Below are positions 31,548 to 36,436 of a DNA stretch of 36,436 nucleotides, in pieces. Numbering within the stretch: the stretch's first letter is position 1; each line of letters starts with the position of its first letter. The translations under genes were made by a program, and so were the position numbers. The stretch is from Hydrogenophaga sp. (GTDB lineage Bacteria > Pseudomonadota > Gammaproteobacteria > Burkholderiales > Burkholderiaceae_C): NCBI RefSeq assembly GCF_030656115.1, contig NZ_JAUSOO010000182.1, forward strand, positions 1 through 36,436, given 5' to 3'. The notes beneath the pieces were generated by a model. That model saw nothing but the letters and a program-made list of their open reading frames with translations, was not told where the DNA came from and did not search any database.

Positions 31548-32498
31548 ATGAAACCCACCGTCGTCAGCGCAGACGTCCTGTTTGAAGACCACCGCGAAGC
31601 CCTGAAGTGGCAGTGGGTGGCTGGCCTGGGTGCTTCTGAGCGGCGCTTTGACGAGGTGGCTATTCGCGAGGCCCGTTCGGGTGCCGACCTGGTGGGCTAC
31701 CTCAATTACATCCACCCCTACCGGGTGCAGGTGTTTGGCGAGCGCGAGGTGGCTTACCTGACCAGCGCCAACGACGACGACAACCGCCGCCGTGTTTCGC
31801 GCATCGTCACCCTGGAGCCACCCGTGCTGGTGGTGGCCGATGGACAGACCGCGCCCGATGCGCTGCTCGCCATGTGCGAGCGGGCTCAGATCCCGATGTT
31901 TTCCACCGCCGAGTCGGCGGCTTTCGTCATTGACGTGTTGCGCGCCTACCTGTCGCGCCATTTCGCTGACCGCGCCTCCATGCACGGTGTGTTCATGGAC
32001 ATTCTGGGCATGGGTGTGCTGATCACGGGCGAGTCGGGTTTGGGCAAAAGCGAACTCGGGCTGGAGCTGATTTCACGCGGCCACGGCCTGGTGGCCGACG
32101 ATGCGGTGGACCTCTACCGCATCAACCAGACCAGCATCGAAGGCCGCTGCCCCGAGCTGCTGCAAAACCTGCTGGAAGTGCGTGGTATCGGTTTGCTCGA
32201 CATCAAGGCCATCTTCGGCGAGACGGCGGTGCGCCGCAAAATGCGCCTGTCGTTGATCGTGCATCTGGTGCGCAAGGAAACCATGGAGCGCGACTACGAG
32301 CGCATGCCGCATGAGCCGCTGTACCAGGACGTGCTGGGCGTGCCCGTGCGCAAGGCGGTGATTCAGGTGGTGGCCGGGCGCAACATCGCTGTGCTGGTGG
32401 AAGCGGCGGTGCGCAACACCATTTTGCAGCTGCGAGGCATTGACACCTACCAGGAGTTTGTTTTGCGCCACCGCGCGGCCATGTCGCGGGGGGAGTGA
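31548..32498 (+). CDS. hprK: HPr kinase/phosphorylase
   Basis: A 316-residue bifunctional enzyme that phosphorylates HPr on its regulatory Ser and reverses the reaction. Its C-terminal kinase domain has the Walker A GESGLGKS (residues 161-168), preceded by the catalytic MHGVFMDILGMGVLI segment with His146, and the K/M-loop region LEVRGIGLLDIKAIFGE and FGETAVRRKMRLSLIV that bear the HprK signature. The N-terminal domain (1-125) is the variable half seen in proteobacteria. In proteobacteria HprK usually controls the PTS-Ntr branch. Location after ptsN fits. The start is an ATG about 70 bp after the ptsN terminator. Confidence 0.95.
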   Translation: MKPTVVSADVLFEDHREALKWQWVAGLGASERRFDEVAIREARSGADLVGYLNYIHPYRVQVFGEREVAYLTSANDDDNRRRVSRIVTLEPPVLVVADGQTAPDALLAMCERAQIPMFSTAESAAFVIDVLRAYLSRHFADRASMHGVFMDILGMGVLITGESGLGKSELGLELISRGHGLVADDAVDLYRINQTSIEGRCPELLQNLLEVRGIGLLDIKAIFGETAVRRKMRLSLIVHLVRKETMERDYERMPHEPLYQDVLGVPVRKAVIQVVAGRNIAVLVEAAVRNTILQLRGIDTYQEFVLRHRAAMSRGE

Positions 32499-32571
32499 AT
32501 GGCACAGCCCCCACGCTCCCCACTGCCCCGGCATCGGCCTGAGCCGATGCCGCAAGTGGTTCGCTGCCCCC

Positions 32572-33006
32572 TCAGTGCCTTTTGTTGCGGTGCTGGCAAT
32601 CGGTCTTGACGCAATTCGCGTAGAGCGACAGCGCGTGCTCTTGCAGCACAAAGCCACGCGTTTTGGCCACCAGGTGCTGACGTTTCTCGATTTCTTCGTC
32701 GAAAAACTCTTCCACGCGGCCGCAGTCCAGGCACACCAGGTGGTCGTGGTGCTGACCTTCGTTGAGTTCAAACACCGCCTTGCCCGACTCGAAGTTGCTG
32801 CGGGTGAGCAGGCCGGCCTGCTCAAACTGCATCAACACGCGGTACACCGTGGCCAGCCCAATGTCGGAACGGTCTTCCAGCAGCACGCGAAAAACGTCCT
32901 CGGCGGTCATGTGGCGCTGTTTGGCGTTTTGGAACACCTCCAGAATCTTCAGTCGCGGTAACGTGGCCTTGAGCCCCGTGCTTTTGAGTTCTTCGATGTT
33001 GGTCAT
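32572..33006 (-). CDS. fur: Ferric uptake regulator
   Basis: A 144-residue Fur protein with winged HTH (LKATLPRLKILEVFQ; DIGLATVYRVLMQFEQAGLL) and the C-terminal metal-binding and dimerisation domain: HHDHLVCLDCG, with His86, His87, His89, Cys92 and Cys95. A further Cys pair (CVKTDC) lies near the C-terminus. Fur represses iron uptake genes with Fe(II) as corepressor. Divergent from bamE with 183 bp between the starts. It runs opposite to the hprK-leuS block, as is usual in Burkholderiales. Confidence 0.95.
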   Translation of the reverse strand: MTNIEELKSTGLKATLPRLKILEVFQNAKQRHMTAEDVFRVLLEDRSDIGLATVYRVLMQFEQAGLLTRSNFESGKAVFELNEGQHHDHLVCLDCGRVEEFFDEEIEKRQHLVAKTRGFVLQEHALSLYANCVKTDCQHRNKRH

Positions 33007-33097
33007 GGGAGGGCAGGGTGCAAGGGGTGGTCGGCCGTTGGCGGCTGGGTCGATGGGCTCCCGGCGTGTGGGCCTGCGGCCTGCCGTACCCCGGGGC

Positions 33098-33103
33098 TAC
33101 AAT
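33098..33103 (+). promoter_or_regulatory. Candidate -10 of the bamE promoter
   Basis: TACAAT in the context GGGGCTACAATGTTCGG, a form often seen in Burkholderiales promoters, 87 bp before the bamE ATG. The -35 region is not recognisable. Confidence 0.4.
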
Positions 33104-33189
33104 GTTCGGATCATATCGCCAGCGCGCGCGATGTGCAGCATGGCCACACCGCTGGTGGCTGTACCACGCGCCTTTCACGGTTTGCCCAC

Positions 33190-33795
33190 ATGCACCACCT
33201 CTCCTCTCCTCGCCCTTCTTTATATGAGCGCTTGCCGCGCCTCAGCCGCCCGGGCCGCGTGCTGTGCGCACTGGGCGCTGTGCTGGCGCTTACCGCCTGC
33301 TCCAGTCTGGGTGACCGGATGCAGGGCATGCCCAGCATCGGCAGCCTGGTGACGCCTTACAAGATCGATATTCAGCAAGGCAACGTGGTCACGCGCGAGC
33401 AGACCCAGGCGCTGCAGCCCGGCATGTCGCGCCTGCAGGTGCGCGACATTCTGGGTTCGCCGCTGCTCACCAGCGTGTTCCATGCCGACCGCTGGGACTA
33501 CGTGTTTACCTTCAAGCGCCAGGGGCAACCGTCGCAGCAGCGCAAGCTGGTGGTGTTTTTCAAGGGCGAGTTGCTGGAGCGCTTTGAAGGCGACGAACTG
33601 CCCACCGAGGCCGAGTTTGTGGCCTCGCTGGACGTGCGTCGCACCTCCGACAAGCCGCCCGTGCTGAAAGCCACCGAAGAACAACTCAAAGCGTTCCAGG
33701 CGCGCAATGCCCAAGTTGCTCCGGCCCAAACGGTGCCCACCGTGGTCCCTGGCACCACCTATCCCCCACTGGAAACCCCGGGATCCGTCCAATGA
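33190..33795 (+). CDS. bamE: Outer membrane assembly lipoprotein BamE
   Basis: A 201-residue lipoprotein of the BAM complex that inserts outer-membrane beta-barrels. A long basic N-region (RLPRLSRPGR) is followed by LGAVLALTAC with the lipobox Cys near residue 36. The SmpA/OmlA core is then clear: YKIDIQQGNVVTREQ, LQPGMSRLQVRDILGSPLL and WDYVFTFK. A Pro/Ala/Thr-rich tail of about 45 residues extends beyond the E. coli form. ATG 33190 is chosen because it leaves the expected short signal; an upstream in-frame ATG at 33133 would give an overlong one. Its last four bases (ATGA) overlap the dapB start, so the two genes are translationally coupled. Confidence 0.9.
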   Translation: MHHLSSPRPSLYERLPRLSRPGRVLCALGAVLALTACSSLGDRMQGMPSIGSLVTPYKIDIQQGNVVTREQTQALQPGMSRLQVRDILGSPLLTSVFHADRWDYVFTFKRQGQPSQQRKLVVFFKGELLERFEGDELPTEAEFVASLDVRRTSDKPPVLKATEEQLKAFQARNAQVAPAQTVPTVVPGTTYPPLETPGSVQ

Positions 33796-34613
33796 GTGCC
33801 ACCACCTCCAACCCGTTGCGCATTTGTGTGGCTGGCGCCAGCGGCCGCATGGGCCAGATGCTGGTGGACGCGGTGCGCGTCAGCGGCGACTGCGTGCTGT
33901 CGGGCGCAATCGACATCGCATCCAGCCCGGCCCTGGGCCAGGATGCTGGCGCCTTCGGTGGCCAGTCCACCGGCGTCACCATCACCGCGGATCTGGATCA
34001 GGGGCTGGCCGGTAGCCAGTGCCTGATCGATTTCACCCGCCCCGAGGGCACGCTGGCCCACCTGCGTGCGTGCGTGAAGCACGGTGTGAACGCCGTCATT
34101 GGCACCACCGGTTTCAGCGACGAGCAAAAAGCCGAGATAGCGGAGGCTGCGAAGTCGATCGCCATCGTCATGGCGCCCAACATGAGCGTGGGCGTGAACG
34201 TGACGCTCAAGCTGCTGGAGATGGCGGCCAAGGCCCTGTCCACCGGTTACGACATCGAGATCATCGAAGCCCACCACCGCCACAAGGTGGACGCACCCAG
34301 CGGCACCGCCCTGAAAATGGGCGAGGTGATCGCCGACGCGCTGGGCCGAGATCTCAAGGACTGCGCCGTGTATGCGCGCGAAGGCGTGACCGGCGAGCGC
34401 GATCCGTCGAGCATCGGTTTTGCCACCATCCGCGGTGGCGACATCGTGGGCGACCACACGGTGCTGTTCGCCGGCACCGGCGAGCGCATCGAAGTCACGC
34501 ACAAGTCCAGTAGCCGCGCCACCTACGCCCAGGGCAGCCTGCGTGCGGTGCGTTTCCTGTCGGACAAGCCCGCAGGCCTGTACGACATGTTCGACGTGCT
34601 CGGCTTGCGCTGA
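33792..34613 (+). CDS. dapB: 4-hydroxy-tetrahydrodipicolinate reductase
   Basis: A 273-residue enzyme of the diaminopimelate/lysine pathway that reduces HTPA with NAD(P)H. The N-terminal Rossmann motif is VAGASGRMGQML (residues 13-24), the substrate loop TTGFSDEQK follows, and the active-site motif EAHHRHKVDAPSGTA with the catalytic His and Lys is intact. The C-terminus SDKPAGLYDMFDVLGL is also typical. It overlaps bamE by four bases and is followed by exbB after 13 bp. Confidence 0.96.
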   Translation: MSATTSNPLRICVAGASGRMGQMLVDAVRVSGDCVLSGAIDIASSPALGQDAGAFGGQSTGVTITADLDQGLAGSQCLIDFTRPEGTLAHLRACVKHGVNAVIGTTGFSDEQKAEIAEAAKSIAIVMAPNMSVGVNVTLKLLEMAAKALSTGYDIEIIEAHHRHKVDAPSGTALKMGEVIADALGRDLKDCAVYAREGVTGERDPSSIGFATIRGGDIVGDHTVLFAGTGERIEVTHKSSSRATYAQGSLRAVRFLSDKPAGLYDMFDVLGLR

Positions 34614-34626
34614 GTCGCCCCACCCC

Positions 34627-35298
34627 ATGGGCATTCTGGAAACGCTGGCGCAGGCCGACGCACTGGGTCGCGCCGTGGCCCTGCTGTTGCTGGCCATGTC
34701 GGTGGCGAGTTGGGTGGTGATTGTGTGGAAAACCTGGCTGCTGCGCCGCGCGGTGCAGGGCGTGCGCCTGGGCACGGCCGCCTTCTGGCAAGCCAGCGAT
34801 CTGGACGACGCCGACAGGCGCCTCGCGGTGTTTGACACCCGCGAGCTGCTGCTGCCGCTGTTGCGCGCCGCCCGCAGCCTCAGCGGTGCCCCCGCCCACA
34901 CGCTGGCCACCGCAGGCGACCGCTCGCAGCAACTCACCCGCGTGTTGCGCGACGCGTTGCACCGCGTCCTGGCCCGGCTGCAATACGGCCAGGTGCTGCT
35001 CGCCACGGTGGGCTCCACGGCGCCTTTTGTGGGACTGTTGGGCACCGTCTGGGGTATTTACCACGCGCTCACCAGCATCGGCCTGGACGGCGGCTTTCGC
35101 ATCGAGCAGGTGTCGGGCCCGGTGGGCGAGGCCTTGGTGATGACCGCAGCCGGCCTGGCGGTGGCCATTCCGGCGGTGCTGGCCTACAACGTGCTGGGCC
35201 GCAAGGTGGCCGACATTGAAGCCGAGCTGGAAGGCTTTGCGCGCGATTTGCGCGAGCTGCTGTGCCACACAGCCACGGCGCCAGCGCCCGCGGCCTGA
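34627..35298 (+). CDS. exbB: MotA/TolQ/ExbB proton channel family protein
   Basis: A 223-residue inner-membrane protein of the ExbB/TolQ family, which pairs with ExbD/TolR to transmit proton-motive force. Three membrane segments are visible: residues about 14-40, about 115-140 (GSTAPFVGLLGTVWGIYHA, the family hallmark with the Thr/Pro pair) and about 160-190 (GEALVMTAAGLAVAIPAVLAYN). Length fits ExbB (about 220-245 aa). In this position between dapB and leuS it is a Burkholderiales-conserved linkage, from memory. Whether it serves TonB or Tol cannot be decided here. Confidence 0.88.
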   Translation: MGILETLAQADALGRAVALLLLAMSVASWVVIVWKTWLLRRAVQGVRLGTAAFWQASDLDDADRRLAVFDTRELLLPLLRAARSLSGAPAHTLATAGDRSQQLTRVLRDALHRVLARLQYGQVLLATVGSTAPFVGLLGTVWGIYHALTSIGLDGGFRIEQVSGPVGEALVMTAAGLAVAIPAVLAYNVLGRKVADIEAELEGFARDLRELLCHTATAPAPAA

Positions 35299-35303
35299 GC
35301 ACC

Positions 35304-35759
35304 ATGGCCTTCGGCAGACTGGAAAAACCCGCCGGCCACCGGCCCATGAGCGACATCAACGTGACCCCGCTGGTGGACGTGATGCTGGTGCTGCTGGTGA
35401 TCTTTATTTTGGCAGCCCCGCTCATGGCCAGCCGCCTGGCGCTGGAGCTGCCCAAGACCGAGGCGGCTGGTGCGCCAGCGGTGGACGCGTCCGCCGCCTT
35501 CGTGGCCTTGAGCGTGGACGCGCAAGGCCAGGCTTACTGGGACGACCAGCCTATTGAGGCCGATGCCTTGCGCCAGCGCCTGCAAGCCACCGCCGAGCGC
35601 GACCCGGCCACCGAACTGCAGCTGCGCGCCGACACCGCCGTGCCTTATGGCCGCGTGGTGCAACTGATTGCGCTGGCACAGACGGCGGGCCTCTCACGCA
35701 TCGGTTTTGTGGCCGATCCGACGGCGCCAGCCCCCTCGGTGCCGGCGCCCGCCCGCTGA
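35304..35759 (+). CDS. exbD: ExbD/TolR family biopolymer transport protein
   Basis: A 151-residue partner of the upstream ExbB. MSDINVTPLVDVMLVLLVIF contains the single membrane helix with the conserved proton-relay Asp (VDVM), followed by a periplasmic domain including PVEADALRQRL-like sequence. The periplasmic domain is short, ending in a Pro/Ala tail. Start ATG 35304 lies six bases after the exbB stop. Coupled translation is likely. Confidence 0.9.
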   Translation: MAFGRLEKPAGHRPMSDINVTPLVDVMLVLLVIFILAAPLMASRLALELPKTEAAGAPAVDASAAFVALSVDAQGQAYWDDQPIEADALRQRLQATAERDPATELQLRADTAVPYGRVVQLIALAQTAGLSRIGFVADPTAPAPSVPAPAR

Positions 35760-35783
35760 ATTTCGCCGGGGGTCCCCAAGGCC

Positions 35784-35789
35784 TAAAAT
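35784..35789 (+). promoter_or_regulatory. Candidate -10 of the leuS promoter
   Basis: TAAAAT in GGCCTAAAATCGTGG, 109 bp before leuS, just after exbD. A -35-like TTTCGC at 35761-35766 has a 17-bp spacer but poor consensus match. Confidence 0.4.
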
Positions 35790-35897
35790 CGTGGGTTACC
35801 GTCCTGGGCGGTTGCAGGCGCCACACCGCGTGCCTGACCCCGCCCCCGAACCCTCTTACCCGACAGTCCTCCTCACCGCTTGCCCGGTCCCTGCTTC

Positions 35898-36436
35898 ATG
35901 CAAGAAAAATACGCCCACAAGGAAGTCGAGCGCGCCGCGCACGCCCACTGGAACGCCACCGATGCCTACCGCGTGAGCGAAGACGCGGGCAAGAAGAAGT
36001 TTTACGCCTGCTCCATGCTGCCTTACCCCAGCGGCAAGCTGCACATGGGCCATGTGCGCAACTACACCATCAACGACATGCTGGCGCGCCACCTGCGCAT
36101 GAAGGGCTTCAATGTGCTGATGCCCATGGGCTGGGATGCGTTTGGCCTGCCGGCTGAAAACGCGGCGCTGAAAAACGGTGTGCCGCCCGCCAAGTGGACG
36201 TACGAAAACATTGCGTACATGAAGCAGCAGATGCAGGCGATGGGCCTGGCCATCGACTGGAGCCGCGAAGTGGCCACTTGCGACCCCTCCTACTACAAGT
36301 GGAACCAGTGGCTGTTTTTGAAGATGCTGGAAAAGGGCATTGCTTACCGCAAGACCCAGGTGGTGAACTGGGACCCGGTGGACCAGACCGTGCTGGCCAA
36401 CGAGCAGGTGATCGACGGCAAGGGCTGGCGCACCGG
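35898..36436 (+). CDS. leuS: Leucine-tRNA ligase, N-terminal part (cut by window end)
   Basis: The first 179 codons of class I LeuRS, which continues beyond the window. The start ATG follows TGCTTC with no strong Shine-Dalgarno. The sequence has the typical opening QEKYAHKEVERAAHAHWN, the first catalytic signature KLHMGHVRNYTIND (HIGH-type box HMGH), then MPMGWDAFGLPAENAA and the KNGVPPAKWTYENI segment, with CDPSYYKWNQWLFLKML further on. The catalytic core is thus intact as far as seen; the CP1 editing domain and KMSKS lie outside. Confidence 0.95.
   Translation, partial: MQEKYAHKEVERAAHAHWNATDAYRVSEDAGKKKFYACSMLPYPSGKLHMGHVRNYTINDMLARHLRMKGFNVLMPMGWDAFGLPAENAALKNGVPPAKWTYENIAYMKQQMQAMGLAIDWSREVATCDPSYYKWNQWLFLKMLEKGIAYRKTQVVNWDPVDQTVLANEQVIDGKGWRT

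Noticed and set aside
1..36436. CRISPR arrays, rRNA and tRNA genes.
   Set aside because: I saw no regularly spaced repeats, tRNA cloverleaf signatures or rRNA-like stretches while reading either strand.

Overview
The window is a GC-rich chromosomal segment from a betaproteobacterium, most likely Burkholderiales/Comamonadaceae (Hydrogenophaga-, Acidovorax- or Polaromonas-like). This rests on gene content and order rather than any database search: a PhaM-type PHA granule regulator, DUF1631, a ProQ/FinO protein, hpf-ptsN-hprK-(fur)-bamE-dapB-exbB-exbD-leuS, and GC-rich intergenic hairpins typical of that family. Most of it is ordinary core or shell genome.

Layout. 1-3750: a fumarylacetoacetase-family enzyme, an exported PhnD-like/rhodanese fusion, a glyoxalase-fold protein, and a small pair made of a DksA/TraR zinc-finger protein and an eRF1-domain-like protein. 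4027-9809: a crotonase lacking both usual catalytic glutamates, phaM, a FIST sensor-domain protein and DUF1631. 9843-17747: a proQ/finO-type RNA chaperone, an XRE regulator, an LplT-PlsC-like transporter/acyltransferase fusion, a GDSL lipoprotein esterase, an AlkD-like HEAT protein, and a LysR regulator divergent from an exported Acg-type nitroreductase.

17750-20530 is the accessory part. It holds an orphan gene with a possible Hrt3/FBXO9-like beta domain, a 277-bp remnant of a Y1/RAYT-type transposase element bounded by inverted repeats, and then an AT-rich DUF4238 gene. That gene is packaged exactly as an integron gene cassette: GTTAGGC at its 5' boundary and a foldable attC with R and L boxes, a 5-nt spacer and an extrahelical base at its 3' end. 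No integrase gene lies in the window, so the cassette looks like a solitary insertion at a secondary site.

20535-29006: a small secreted coiled-coil protein, pncC, a two-gene operon pairing an ISL3-transposase-N-terminus-like protein with an unrecognised 339-aa protein, a small probable gene remnant, fadD, MTA/SAH nucleosidase, corA and a patatin-like phospholipase. 29071-36436: an MFS transporter, then hpf-ptsN-hprK (ribosome hibernation and the PTS-Ntr/HPr kinase control circuit), fur on the opposite strand, bamE-dapB-exbB-exbD, and the 5' part of leuS, cut by the window edge.

The points I would look at first are the integrase-less DUF4238 cassette, the apparently domesticated ISL3-like operon, the catalytically altered crotonase beside phaM, and the periplasmic PhnD-rhodanese fusion with its C-x4-C-W motif.
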